64,000 bases of DNA from JAKFDI01 sp044508835 (GCA_044508835.1 JBIQHD010000026.1:1-64000), one strand, 5' to 3'; counted from the first letter of the stretch, positions 44,456 through 53,110 are shown. Translations and numbers: made by a program. The notes: generated from the letters alone by a model not told the origin.

Positions 44456-46114
44456 CTAGGCATCGATGATCGGGTCTTCTTCCCGATAGGCGCACTCATG
44501 GCGGGTGCACAGCCGGCAGTTGGCGCCGACGGGCGTGGCGGGCGCGGCCGACGACAGGTCAAGGCCCTCGGCGTAGACGGTCTTGTCGGCATGCAGCGCG
44601 TCGCAGGCCAGCATGAGCGACATCAGCCGGCGCGGCATGGCGAAGCCGCGGCGCTCCTTCTCGACCGTGCGCGCAATGAAGAGGTAGCGGTCGCCGGAGG
44701 GGAAGTCCGCGAGCTGGCGCACGATGGCGCCCGGCGACTGGAAGGCCTGGTACACCGCCCACAGCGGGCAGGCGTTGCCGTGGCGCGGCAGCAGCAGGTG
44801 CGGCAGCGGAAAGCGCTTGGTGACGAAGCCGGCCGGGTCGACCCGCATCATGCCGAACGGGATGCCCTCGGCCCCCGGGCGGCGCAGGCTCACGAGCCGG
44901 TGGCACACCTGCTCCACGCTCGCGCCGAAGCGCTGCGCGAGGTAGTCGATGTCGTAGCGCGCACCGAGTGCCGCGTCGTGGAAGCTGTCGTAGGGCAGCA
45001 GCACCGCCGCGGCCAGGTACGACGACAGCACGCGCTGCGCGCGGCGGCGGGCCGCCTCGCTCGTGAGCAGCGGCGAGCCCTCCAGCTGGGCGGCCACCGC
45101 CTGCCCCTGGTGGAACAGGTCGCCGGCCAGGCGCACGAGCTGGAAGCGGCGCGTGGCGGGCGCGGCGGTGTCGGCGATCGACAGCACGCGGGCCTCGGCG
45201 TCGAAGGCCACCGGCTGGCGCGACGCCGCGGCGCCGAGCTCGGCCGCGGGGCGCACGCGCACCTCCACCGAATGCACGCGCCGCAGGTGCTCGACGAGCG
45301 CGCCCTCGCTGCATTCGGGCCCGACCGCGGCGGCCACGCGGAAATCGGCCGCCGCCTCCTCGAGCCGGGGGAAGTGGTTGTCGTGCTCGAAGATGAAGTC
45401 GTCCACCTCCTCGACGGGCGTGATCGAGCGGGTGCGCGTGTGCGCCTTGTCGAAGAACGCCGCCAGCGCCTGGGCCACGTCCGACAGGCGCGCGCTCTCG
45501 CTGTCGACGATGGAGGAGAAGCGCTTGCGCTGGCCGGGCGTGAGGTCGTCCACCGTGTCGAGGATCTCGGCCGACGAGCGGATGGCCGCCACGCGGCTCA
45601 GCATGCTGTGCACCGCGTCGCCGAGGAAGGGGTCCTGGTTGAGCCGGTCCGACAGCGCGCTCACCGCGCGGTTGCCGTCGAGCCACGCGCGGTGCAGCGT
45701 GACGAGCGCGCGGCCCCAGCCGGCATGCCCGCTCGCCAGCGCGTCGGCCGAGGCGAGATCGAGCCGCAGCTCGGCCAGCAGCGGCTCGCCCGCCAGCTCG
45801 CGCAGGTCGCGCACGAGGCGGCGTTCGGCGGCGCCGTCGAGCTCGTCGATCACGAGCCCGAGCTGCTCGGCCATGCGCTTGAGCAGGCTGCCGCCGATGC
45901 TGCGCTTGTTGGCCTCGATCAGGTTCAGGTAGGACGCCGAGATGCCCAGCTGCGCCGCGAGGCTCGTCTGCGTGATGCCCAGCGCCTTGCGCCGCTCGCG
46001 CAGCTTGGGGCCGATCAGCGAGCGCGGCAGCGTGCGCTCGCCGCGGGCCTGCGCGGCGGCGCGATGCTGCAGTGCAAGATCAAGAATTGACCAGTTTTCG
46101 TTCGGCACGCCCAA
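44456..46114 (-). CDS. XRE-type short-chain fatty acyl-CoA regulator (ScfR-like)
   Basis: A ~552-residue regulator. An N-terminal XRE helix-turn-helix (about 36-90: LRERRKALGITQTSLAAQLG, YLNLIEANKRSIG) is followed by an ImmA/IrrE-like domain in which the usual HExxH zinc motif is degenerate (LVRLAGDLFHQGQ). The C-terminal domain is that of short-chain fatty acyl-CoA regulators, with NACPLWAVYQAF and a terminal cysteine cluster CRLCTRHECAYREEDP. Relatives control propionate or acetate metabolism (RamB/PrpC-type). The first codon is uncertain: TTG 46114 or GTG 46108, neither with a clear ribosome site. It precedes the receiver and kinase genes and is divergent from the ABC operon. Confidence 0.85.
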   Translation of the reverse strand: MGVPNENWSILDLALQHRAAAQARGERTLPRSLIGPKLRERRKALGITQTSLAAQLGISASYLNLIEANKRSIGGSLLKRMAEQLGLVIDELDGAAERRLVRDLRELAGEPLLAELRLDLASADALASGHAGWGRALVTLHRAWLDGNRAVSALSDRLNQDPFLGDAVHSMLSRVAAIRSSAEILDTVDDLTPGQRKRFSSIVDSESARLSDVAQALAAFFDKAHTRTRSITPVEEVDDFIFEHDNHFPRLEEAAADFRVAAAVGPECSEGALVEHLRRVHSVEVRVRPAAELGAAASRQPVAFDAEARVLSIADTAAPATRRFQLVRLAGDLFHQGQAVAAQLEGSPLLTSEAARRRAQRVLSSYLAAAVLLPYDSFHDAALGARYDIDYLAQRFGASVEQVCHRLVSLRRPGAEGIPFGMMRVDPAGFVTKRFPLPHLLLPRHGNACPLWAVYQAFQSPGAIVRQLADFPSGDRYLFIARTVEKERRGFAMPRRLMSLMLACDALHADKTVYAEGLDLSSAAPATPVGANCRLCTRHECAYREEDPIIDA

Positions 46115-46125
46115 GTTTTTACAAG

Positions 46126-46167
46126 GAAAGTGAATGCAGTCAATAAGTTGTTGCTGCCTTGACTTTC
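46126..46167. promoter_or_regulatory. Inverted GAAAGT/ACTTTC repeat in the ScfR/ABC divergent region
   Basis: GAAAGT (46126-46131) and ACTTTC (46162-46167) are inverted, 30 bp apart, in an AT-richer stretch between the ScfR-like gene and the substrate-binding protein gene. A minus-strand TTGACT (46143-46138) could serve as a -35 box for the regulator. The region is a plausible regulator site. Confidence 0.35.
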
Positions 46168-46257
46168 ATCGCGGATGCTTGCGCGAGCTCTGATTTCCGG
46201 AGCGAACGCGGCGGCCCCGATCCGCCGGCCCATCGAAGGCAGCGAACAGGAGACAAC

Positions 46258-47604
46258 ATGAACGATTCCTCGAACGACAACGGCCGCCGTGCCGCACTCA
46301 AGGGCGGCGTGGCCCTCGGCGCGGGGCTGGCCATGCCCACGTTCTTCATGCGCAACGCCTGGGCGGCGGACTTCCGCAACAACCCGGCCAACAAGAAGTC
46401 CATCACCCTCGGCTTCAACGTGCCGCAGACCGGCCCCTACGCCGACGAGGGCGCCGACGAGCTCAAGGCCTTCAAGCTGGCGGCCAAGCACCTCAACGGC
46501 GAGGGCGACGGCGGCCTGATGAAGACGCTCAAGCCCTCCAAGCTCAAGGGCAACGGCATCCTCGGCAAGAAGGTCGAGTACGTTACCGGCGACACGCAGA
46601 CCAAGGCCGACGCCGCGCGCGCCTCGGCCAAGCGCATGATCGAGAAGGACGGCGTGCTGATGTTCTCGGGCGGTTCGTCCTCGGCCGTGGCCGTGGCCGT
46701 GCAGTCGCTGGCGCAGGAGATGGGCGTGCTGTTCATGGTGGGACTGTCCCACTCGAACGACACGACGATGAAGGACCGCCGCCGCTACGGCTTCCGGCAC
46801 TTCTTCAACGCCTACATGTCGGGCCAGGCGCTCGCGCCGATCCTGGCCAAGGAGTACGGCAAGGAGCGCCGCGCCTACCACCTGACGGCCGACTACACCT
46901 GGGGCTGGACGCAGGAGGAGTCGCTCAAGAACGCGACCGAGAAGCTCGGCTGGAAGACGGTGGCCGCGGTGCGCACGCCGCTGGGGATCGGCGACTTCTC
47001 GCAGTACATCACCCCGGTGCTGAACTCGGGCGCCGACGTGCTGATCCTGAACCACTACGGCAAGGACATGGTGAACTCGCTGCGCCAGGCCGTGCAGTTC
47101 GGCATGCGCGACAAGCAGGTCAACGGCAAGCGGTTCGAGATCGTCGTGCCGCTGTACTCGCGCCTGATGGCGCAGGGCGCGGGCGACGCGGTCAAGGGCA
47201 TCCTCGGCACGGCCAACTGGCATTGGACGCTGCAGGACGAGGCCACCAAGGTGTTCACCAAGTCCTTCGGCCAGGAATACGGCGAGCCGCCGTCGCAGGC
47301 CGCGCACACCTGCTACGTGCAGACGCTGCTCTACGCCAACGCCTGCGAGATGGCCGGCACCTTCTACCCGCCCGAGGTCATCAAGGCGCTGGAAGGCTTC
47401 AAGTTCGACGGCATGGGCAACGGCGCGACCGAGTACCGCGCCGGCGACCACCAGTGCATGAAGAACGTGCTGGTGATGCGCGGCGTGGAGAAGCCGACCA
47501 ACCGCTTCGGCCTGCTCGAGATCGTGCAGGAAGTGCCGCGCGCGCAGGTCGACTACCCGGCCAGCATGGGCGGCGGCGAGCTCGGCCCGTACGTGGTCGC
47601 CTGA
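46258..47604 (+). CDS. Branched-chain-amino-acid-type ABC transporter substrate-binding protein
   Basis: A 448-residue periplasmic binding protein of the Leu/Ile/Val (LivK/urea-amide) superfamily. ATG 46258 follows AGGAGA. The leader has a twin-arginine pattern (NGRRAALKGGVALGAGLAMP) ending near NAWAA, suggesting Tat export. The mature protein has ITLGFNVPQTGPYADEGADE, LMFSGGSSSAVAVAVQSLAQ, HLTADYTWGWTQ and HYGKDMVNSLRQA. It is longer than classical LivK. It heads a complete permease/ATPase set. The ligand is undetermined; amides, urea-like compounds or short carboxylates are alternatives to amino acids. Confidence 0.9.
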   Translation: MNDSSNDNGRRAALKGGVALGAGLAMPTFFMRNAWAADFRNNPANKKSITLGFNVPQTGPYADEGADELKAFKLAAKHLNGEGDGGLMKTLKPSKLKGNGILGKKVEYVTGDTQTKADAARASAKRMIEKDGVLMFSGGSSSAVAVAVQSLAQEMGVLFMVGLSHSNDTTMKDRRRYGFRHFFNAYMSGQALAPILAKEYGKERRAYHLTADYTWGWTQEESLKNATEKLGWKTVAAVRTPLGIGDFSQYITPVLNSGADVLILNHYGKDMVNSLRQAVQFGMRDKQVNGKRFEIVVPLYSRLMAQGAGDAVKGILGTANWHWTLQDEATKVFTKSFGQEYGEPPSQAAHTCYVQTLLYANACEMAGTFYPPEVIKALEGFKFDGMGNGATEYRAGDHQCMKNVLVMRGVEKPTNRFGLLEIVQEVPRAQVDYPASMGGGELGPYVVA

Positions 47605-47610
47605 CGGCCC

Positions 47611-47673
47611 GGGGCCGCGGCGCGGCCCCTCCCGCGGCTCGCCCCGCGCCGCTGCCCTTGTAGGGCGGCGGCG
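47611..47673 (+). terminator. Tandem hairpins between binding protein and permease genes
   Basis: Two stem-loops follow the binding-protein stop: GGGGCCGC/GCGGCCCC (47611-47618/47622-47629) and an 11-bp stem CGCCGCTGCCC/GGGCGGCGGCG (47647-47657/47663-47673) around TTGTA. Without a T tract they probably act as partial terminators or 3' mRNA stabilisers, raising receptor over permease expression. Confidence 0.6.
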
Positions 47674-47707
47674 CAGGCGGCCCTTCCACACGTTCCGCCG
47701 GCGGACC

Positions 47708-48724
47708 ATGGACGCAATCCTGCTGCAACTGCTCAACGGCCTCGACAAGGGCGGCGCCTACGCGCTGATCGCCCTCGGCCTGACGCTCATCTTCGGCACG
47801 CTCGGTGTCGTGAACTTCGCGCACGGCGCGCTGTTCATGATCGGCGCGTTCTGCGCCGTGTCGCTCAACAAGCTGCTGACCCTCTCGAAGTCGATCAAGG
47901 ACGAGAGCGTCACCTTCTTCGACGCCTACAAGGAAGTGCCCTACCTGCAGATCTGGTTCGGCGACACCGGCCGCACGCTCATCGACTACGCCGTGCCGCT
48001 GTCCATCCTGCTGGCCATCCCCGTGATGCTGCTGATCGGCGTCGTGCTCGAGCGCGGCCTGATCCGGCACTTCTACCGCCGTTCGCACGCCGAGCAGATT
48101 CTCGTGACCTTCGGCCTGGCCATCGTGCTGCAGGAGATCGTCAAGGCCTGGTTCGGCGCCAACCCGCTGCCGCAGTCGGCGCCGGCCATCGTCGCGGGCA
48201 CGGCCAACGTCGGCGCCTGGTTCGGCCTCGGCGATTCGGTGAGCTACCCGTGGTGGCGGCTCGTCTACTTCCTCTTCGCGGCCGCGCTCATCGCCGGCGT
48301 GTTCGCCTTCCTGCAGTTCACCACCTTCGGCATGGTGGTGCGCGCCGGCATGCGCGACCGCGAGACCGTCGGGCTGCTGGGCATCAACATCGAGCGGCGC
48401 TTCACCATCGTGTTCGCCATCGCGGTGGTCGTGGCGGGCCTGGCCGGCGTGATGTACACGCCGATCCTCGCGCCCGACTACCACATGGGCATGGACTTCC
48501 TCGTGCTGTCGTTCGTGGTGGTGGTGGTCGGCGGCATGGGCTCGCTCGTGGGCGCCGTGGTGGCCGGCTTCCTGCTCGGCATCCTGCAGTCCTTCGCGTC
48601 GATGAACGAGGTCAAGGACCTGATCCCGGGCATCGACCAGATCATCATCTACTTCGTGGCGGTGGTGATCCTGCTGGTGCGCCCGCGCGGGCTGATGGGC
48701 AGCAAGGGCCTGATGGAAACCTGA
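47708..48724 (+). CDS. livH: Branched-chain-amino-acid-type ABC permease, LivH subunit
   Basis: A 338-residue inner-membrane permease of the LivH family. Signatures are LNGLDKGGAYALIALGLTLI at the N-terminus, LGVVNFAHGALFMIGA, RSHAEQILVTFGLAIVLQE, and the C-terminal VVVVGGMGSLVGAVVAGFLL, with about eight helices. An extra loop of roughly 35 residues after the second helix (TLSKSIKDESVTFFDAYKEV) is longer than in LivH of enterics. It pairs with LivM, encoded 13 bp downstream. Confidence 0.93.
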   Translation: MDAILLQLLNGLDKGGAYALIALGLTLIFGTLGVVNFAHGALFMIGAFCAVSLNKLLTLSKSIKDESVTFFDAYKEVPYLQIWFGDTGRTLIDYAVPLSILLAIPVMLLIGVVLERGLIRHFYRRSHAEQILVTFGLAIVLQEIVKAWFGANPLPQSAPAIVAGTANVGAWFGLGDSVSYPWWRLVYFLFAAALIAGVFAFLQFTTFGMVVRAGMRDRETVGLLGINIERRFTIVFAIAVVVAGLAGVMYTPILAPDYHMGMDFLVLSFVVVVVGGMGSLVGAVVAGFLLGILQSFASMNEVKDLIPGIDQIIIYFVAVVILLVRPRGLMGSKGLMET

Positions 48725-48737
48725 TCGAGGACGCGCC

Positions 48738-49925
48738 ATGACCACCGCCCGCAAAGACCTCCTGCTGCTCGGCGGCTTCGCCGCCGCCGTGCTGACGATG
48801 CCGCTGTGGATGGCGCCGCTGGGCGGCGCCTACCCGGACCTGCTGCAGCGCTTCGCCATCTACGGCGTCTTCGCCATCGGCTTCAACATCCTGTTCGGCC
48901 TGACCGGCTACCTCTCGTTCGGCCACGCCGCGTTCCTCGGCGTCGGCTCGTACGCCACCGTGTGGTGCTTCAAACTGCTGAGCATGAACGTACTGCCCGC
49001 CATGCTGTGCGGCATGCTGGTGTCGGGCCTCTTCGCCCTGGCCATCGGCTACGTGTGCCTGCGCCGCTCGGGGATCTACTTCTCGATCCTCACGCTCGCG
49101 TTCGCGCAGATGTCCTACAACCTCGCGTACTCGGTGCTCACGCCCATCACCAACGGCGACAACGGCCTGCAGATCATCCGCGCCGACCCGCGCGTGCTCG
49201 ACACCTGGCTGCACGGCGCCAGCGAGCGCATCCCGTCGACCAACCTCTTCGGCATCCCGATGAGCGGCTACAGCGGCTTCTACTTCTGCGCGGTCGTGCT
49301 GATCGTCGCGTTCTACGCGGCGATGCGCATCACGCGCTCGCCCTTCGGCACCATGCTGCGTGCCATCAAGTCGAACCAGGTGCGGCTGAACTACACCGGC
49401 GTGAACTCGCGGCCGTACGCGCTCGCGGCGTTCGTGATCTCGGGCCTGTTCGCCGGCCTGGCCGGCTCGCTGCTCGCCATCACCGACCCGCTGGCCGGCG
49501 CCGAGCGCATGCAGTGGACGGCCTCCGGCGAGGTGGTGCTGATGACCATCCTCGGCGGCGTGGGCACGCTGGTCGGCCCGGTGCTGGGCGCGGCCATCAT
49601 CAAGTACTTCGAGAACATCTTCTCGGCCTTCAACGCCCAGACGCTGCACGACATCTTCGGCTTCCTGCCCGACGGCGTCGTCGAGGACACCGTGGTCGCG
49701 GTGCTCGGGCTGTTCGTCGGCGAAGGCTGGCACCTCACGCTCGGCCTGATGTTCATGCTGCTCGTGATCTTCCTGCCGGGCGGCGTGATGGAGGGCATCC
49801 GCCGCATCGGCGCTCGCTTCGGCGGCGCGCGGGCGCCGGCCGCCGCGCCCGCCGCCCGCCGCGCCCCGCATCCCGCGGGCGAGCCCTACGGCGGCGGCGT
49901 GGCCGCGCCGCAGACCTCCAAGTAG
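48738..49925 (+). CDS. livM: Branched-chain-amino-acid-type ABC permease, LivM subunit
   Basis: A 395-residue permease with about ten helices and the LivM signatures GFNILFGLTGYLSFGHAAFL, YFSILTLAFAQMSYNLAYSV, SPFGTMLRAIKSNQVRLNYT and TILGGVGTLVGPVLGAAIIK. The C-terminus is a Pro/Ala-rich cytoplasmic tail that looks disordered. A GAGGA site precedes ATG 48738. Forms the membrane channel with LivH. Confidence 0.93.
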   Translation: MTTARKDLLLLGGFAAAVLTMPLWMAPLGGAYPDLLQRFAIYGVFAIGFNILFGLTGYLSFGHAAFLGVGSYATVWCFKLLSMNVLPAMLCGMLVSGLFALAIGYVCLRRSGIYFSILTLAFAQMSYNLAYSVLTPITNGDNGLQIIRADPRVLDTWLHGASERIPSTNLFGIPMSGYSGFYFCAVVLIVAFYAAMRITRSPFGTMLRAIKSNQVRLNYTGVNSRPYALAAFVISGLFAGLAGSLLAITDPLAGAERMQWTASGEVVLMTILGGVGTLVGPVLGAAIIKYFENIFSAFNAQTLHDIFGFLPDGVVEDTVVAVLGLFVGEGWHLTLGLMFMLLVIFLPGGVMEGIRRIGARFGGARAPAAAPAARRAPHPAGEPYGGGVAAPQTSK

Positions 49926-49964
49926 CCGCGCCCACGCGCCCCGCAACGCAGCCACACACCACCC

Positions 49965-50720
49965 ATGTCGATACTCAAGGTCCAGGGCGTCAACAAGAGC
50001 TTCCGCGGCCTGCGCGCGCTCAACGACGTCAACCTCACCATCGAGGAAGGCAGCGTCCACGCCATCATCGGGCCCAACGGCGCGGGCAAGTCCACCCTGC
50101 TCAACTGCTTCGTCGGCCGCCTCACGCCGGACACCGGCAGCGTCGTCTTCAACGGCCAGTCGCTCATCGGGTTGACGCCGCACGAGATCAACCAGACCGG
50201 CGTGGCGCGCGTGTTCCAGACGCCGGAGATCTTCAGCGACCTCAGCCTGCTCGAGAACGTGATGATTCCGACGCTCGCACGCCGCGACGGCGCGTTCACG
50301 GTGAACGCCTGGGGCCGTGCGGATGCGCAGGCCGACATACGCGAGAAGGCCGAGCACATGCTGGCCGACGTGGGCCTGGCCGACGCGCGCCACGTGATCG
50401 CCGGCACGCTGTCGCGCGGCGACAAGCGCCGGCTGGAGCTGGCGATGTGCCTGGTGCAGGACCCGAAGCTGCTGCTGCTCGACGAGCCCACGGCCGGCAT
50501 GTCGCGCGCCGACACGCACAACACCATCGAGCTGCTGCAGCGCATCGGCGAGCGGCGCATCACCAAGATCATCATCGAGCACGACATGCAGGTCGTGTTC
50601 ACGCTCGCCAGCCGCATCAGCGTGCTGGCGCAGGGCACCGTCATCGCCGAAGGCGAGCCCGACGCCATCCGCGGCGACCCGCGGGTGCAGGAGGCCTATC
50701 TCGGAGGAGCGCATCTGTGA
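49965..50720 (+). CDS. livG: ABC transporter ATP-binding protein, LivG type
   Basis: A 251-residue ATPase with Walker A GPNGAGKSTLLN, the Q-loop region ARVFQTPEIFSDLSLLENVM, signature GTLSRGDKRRLELAM, Walker B LLLLDEPTAGMS and the switch His in IIEHDMQVVF. The signature motif reads LSRGDKR where most LivG proteins have LSYGxQR. The stop codon overlaps the GTG start of livF, so the two ATPases are translationally coupled. Confidence 0.94.
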   Translation: MSILKVQGVNKSFRGLRALNDVNLTIEEGSVHAIIGPNGAGKSTLLNCFVGRLTPDTGSVVFNGQSLIGLTPHEINQTGVARVFQTPEIFSDLSLLENVMIPTLARRDGAFTVNAWGRADAQADIREKAEHMLADVGLADARHVIAGTLSRGDKRRLELAMCLVQDPKLLLLDEPTAGMSRADTHNTIELLQRIGERRITKIIIEHDMQVVFTLASRISVLAQGTVIAEGEPDAIRGDPRVQEAYLGGAHL

Positions 50721-51472
50721 GCCAGGTTCTGGACCAACCCGCCGCGGCGGCACCGGCGCAGGCGACGCGCCCGTACTTCTCGTGCCGCGACCTGCACGCC
50801 TACTACGGCGAGAGCTACATCGTGCAGGGCGTGGGCTTCGACGTGCACGAGAGCGAGATCGTCGCGCTGCTCGGGCGCAACGGCGCGGGCAAGACCTCCA
50901 CGCTGCGCTCCATCGCGCGGCTGGGCGACCCGCAGCTCAAGCGCGGCGAGGTCTGGCTCGACGGCCAGCCTCTGCACAAGATGAGCGCCTGGCAGGCGGC
51001 GCGCAAGGGCGTGGCGCTGGTGCCGGAGGACCGCCGCATCATCGGCGGCCTGAGCGTCGAGGAGAACCTCAAGCTCGCGCAGATCGAGGAGCCCGTCGGC
51101 TGGAGCATCGAGCGGCTGTACCAGCACTTCCCGCGCCTGGCCGAGCGCCGCCAGCAGGAGGCCGTGACGCTGTCCGGCGGCGAGCAGCAGATGCTGGCCG
51201 TGGCCCGCGCCCTCGCGCGCGACGTGAAGCTGCTGCTGCTGGACGAGCCCTACGAGGGCCTCGCGCCGGTGATCGTGCAGGAGATCGAGAAGATCCTGCA
51301 CGAAGTGAAGTCGCTCGGCTTCACGACCATCATCGTCGAGCAGAACGCCATCGCCGCGCTGAACCTGGCCGACCGGGCCATCATCCTCGACATGGGGGAG
51401 GTGGTGTTCGACGGGACGGCCAAGGAAGTGCTCGAGAACGCGGACCTGCGGCACGAGTACCTGGCGATATAG
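50717..51472 (+). CDS. livF: ABC transporter ATP-binding protein, LivF type
   Basis: A 251-residue ATPase completing the ABC importer. The GTG start at 50717 overlaps the livG stop (GTGA) and has a strong GGAGGAG ribosome site at 50703-50709. Motifs are GRNGAGKTSTLRSIA (Walker A), VPEDRRIIGGLSVEENLKLA (Q-loop region), TLSGGEQQMLAVARAL (signature) and LLLLDEPYEGLAP (Walker B). The ~16-residue N-terminal leader before the ATPase fold is slightly longer than usual. The operon ends here and is followed by a repeat element. Confidence 0.94.
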   Translation: MSQVLDQPAAAAPAQATRPYFSCRDLHAYYGESYIVQGVGFDVHESEIVALLGRNGAGKTSTLRSIARLGDPQLKRGEVWLDGQPLHKMSAWQAARKGVALVPEDRRIIGGLSVEENLKLAQIEEPVGWSIERLYQHFPRLAERRQQEAVTLSGGEQQMLAVARALARDVKLLLLDEPYEGLAPVIVQEIEKILHEVKSLGFTTIIVEQNAIAALNLADRAIILDMGEVVFDGTAKEVLENADLRHEYLAI

Positions 51473-51473
51473 G

Positions 51474-51555
51474 ACCCCCCCCTACGCGCTGCGCGCGCCC
51501 CCCAGGGGGCAACACCAGCGGACCGGCAAAGCCGGATCCGCGGCGTTTGCTTGAT
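51474..51555 (+). repeat. ~85-bp intergenic hairpin element, copy C
   Basis: Starts with a C-rich run, then CCTACGCGCTGCGCGC, a CCCCC/GGGGG hairpin, and arms GCGGACCGGC and GCCGGATCCGC around AAA, ending GCTTGAT. It lies between the convergent livF and envZ genes, where it may serve as a bidirectional terminator. Confidence 0.8.
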
Positions 51556-51580
51556 CGGACTGCGTGCGGAGCAGTGCCTG

Positions 51581-52960
51581 CTACGGCGCCTTCTTCAGCC
51601 GGATGTGCGCCACCAGCCCGCCTTCCGGCGCGTTGACGATCTCGAAGCTGCCGCCCATGCGCTGCACCGCCTTCTCCACGATCGCGAGGCCCAGGCCCGC
51701 GCCGGTGGCGGCGGTGCGGGCCGCGTCGCCGCGGAAGAAGGGCGTGGTGAGCTGGCTGAGCTTCTTCGGGTCCACGCCCGGCCCCTGGTCGCGCACGCTG
51801 ATGATGACCCACGGCCCCGTGCGCGCGTAGGTGACCGTCACGCGCGCGATGCCGGTGTCCTCCGAGCGGCCGTAGCGCCGGGCGTTCTCGAACAGGTTCT
51901 GCAGCACGCGGCCGAGCTCGGTCTCGTCGGCCATGACGCGGGTGTCGATGGCCACGCGCGCGGTGATGCGGATCTGCGTCGGGTCGCGGAACGCCGCCAT
52001 CTCGCGGTCGACCAGGCTCGACAGGTGCACCGGCATGAGCTTGACCTCGCCGGGCCGCGCGTAGTCCATGAACTTGTCGATGATGGCGTCGAGCTGGTCG
52101 ATGTCGAGCGCCATGTTGCGCTTGGCCTCGTCGTCGTGCACGCTCATCTCGGCCTCGAGCCGCAGGCGCGCCAGCGGCGTGCGCAGGTCGTGGCTGATGC
52201 CGGCGAGCATCACCGCGCGGTCCTCCTCCACCTTGGCGAGCTCGCGCGCCATGCGGTTGAAGCCCATGTTGACCTGGCGGATCTCGCTGGTCATGGTGTT
52301 CTCGTCCAGGCGCGAATCGAACTCGCCCTCGCGGATGCGGCTGGCCGCGAACGACAGGTCGCGCAGCGGCTGGTTGATGAGCCGCGCGATCGCCACCGAG
52401 CCGAGGATGGTGGCGATGAGCGCGATGCCGCCCCACACCAGCACCGTGCTCCAGGCGATCGGCCCGAGCCGGCTCGGGTCGGCCTGCAGCCAGTACAGGT
52501 CGTTCTCGATCGAGAAGCGCACCCACAGGCCGGCGGCGCCGTTGACGGCGCTCGCCACCAGGGTGTCGGGGCCCAGGCGCGTGCGCAGCTCCTCGCCCAC
52601 CAGGCGCGAGAAGCGGTCGACCTCGAAGGCCGTCCACTGGTCGCCGGGCTCCAGCGGCTGCAGCTTTACCGATTCCTGCGTGGCGATGCTCTTGACCAGC
52701 GCCACGCGGTTGATGCCGTCGGTGCTGCGCAGCGCCGCGCGCGTGAGGTTCACCAGGCTCGCGATCTGCTGCGCCGCCTGCACCGCGCGCGGCTCGAACT
52801 CGAGCGCCTTGAGCGTCTGCGTCCAGGCGAACACGCCGCCGGCCAGCAGGATCGCGAGCAGGAAGAAGGTGCGCCAAAAGAGGCTCAGGGCGACGTGCTT
52901 TTGCGGCATCGGGCCAGTGCGGGCAGGAGAGGGCGGGCGGAGTTTAGGTGCTGCCTTCAT
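51581..52960 (-). CDS. envZ: Osmosensor-type histidine kinase EnvZ
   Basis: Inner-membrane kinase of 459 residues. Two membrane helices (FWRTFFLLAILLAGGVFAWT and STVLVWGGIALIATILGSVA) enclose a ~125-residue periplasmic region; a HAMP linker, the EnvZ-type His box GISHDLRTPLARLRLE, N box LFENARRYG, DQGPGVD and GAGLGLAIVEKAV follow. ATG 52960 has a GCGAGGG ribosome site. That site is buried in the hairpin at 52961-52991; ATG 52909 is an alternative with no clear site. The gene lies 150 bp behind ompR, with a terminator-like hairpin and a repeat element between, so its expression may be uncoupled from ompR. Confidence 0.92.
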   Translation of the reverse strand: MKAAPKLRPPSPARTGPMPQKHVALSLFWRTFFLLAILLAGGVFAWTQTLKALEFEPRAVQAAQQIASLVNLTRAALRSTDGINRVALVKSIATQESVKLQPLEPGDQWTAFEVDRFSRLVGEELRTRLGPDTLVASAVNGAAGLWVRFSIENDLYWLQADPSRLGPIAWSTVLVWGGIALIATILGSVAIARLINQPLRDLSFAASRIREGEFDSRLDENTMTSEIRQVNMGFNRMARELAKVEEDRAVMLAGISHDLRTPLARLRLEAEMSVHDDEAKRNMALDIDQLDAIIDKFMDYARPGEVKLMPVHLSSLVDREMAAFRDPTQIRITARVAIDTRVMADETELGRVLQNLFENARRYGRSEDTGIARVTVTYARTGPWVIISVRDQGPGVDPKKLSQLTTPFFRGDAARTAATGAGLGLAIVEKAVQRMGGSFEIVNAPEGGLVAHIRLKKAP

Positions 52961-52991
52961 GAAAAACGGCCCTCGCCGGAGCCGGGGCCGT
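52961..52991 (-). terminator. Terminator-like hairpin between ompR and envZ, overlapping the envZ ribosome site
   Basis: On the minus strand ACGGCCC and GGGCCGT pair, then TTTTT runs straight into the envZ ATG at 52960. It has all parts of a Rho-independent terminator for transcripts coming from ompR. Its 3' arm also holds the probable envZ ribosome site. Confidence 0.7.
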
Positions 52992-53020
52992 CTGAAGTGG
53001 CGTGGCGCTCGATCACCGTT

Positions 53021-53107
53021 TCAAGCGAACACCGCGGATCCGGCTTTGCCGGGCCGCTGGTGTTGCCCCCTCGAGGGGGAGCGGCGCAAGCCGCTCCGGG
53101 GGTGGTC
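53021..53107 (-). repeat. ~85-bp intergenic hairpin element, copy D (inverted)
   Basis: Reverse-orientation copy of the element: on the minus strand it ends GCGGATCCGC...GCTTGA, with CCGGCAAAGCCGG as the hairpin top and a CCCCCTCGAGGGGG inverted repeat. It sits directly after the ompR stop. Confidence 0.75.
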
Positions 53108-53110
53108 CGT

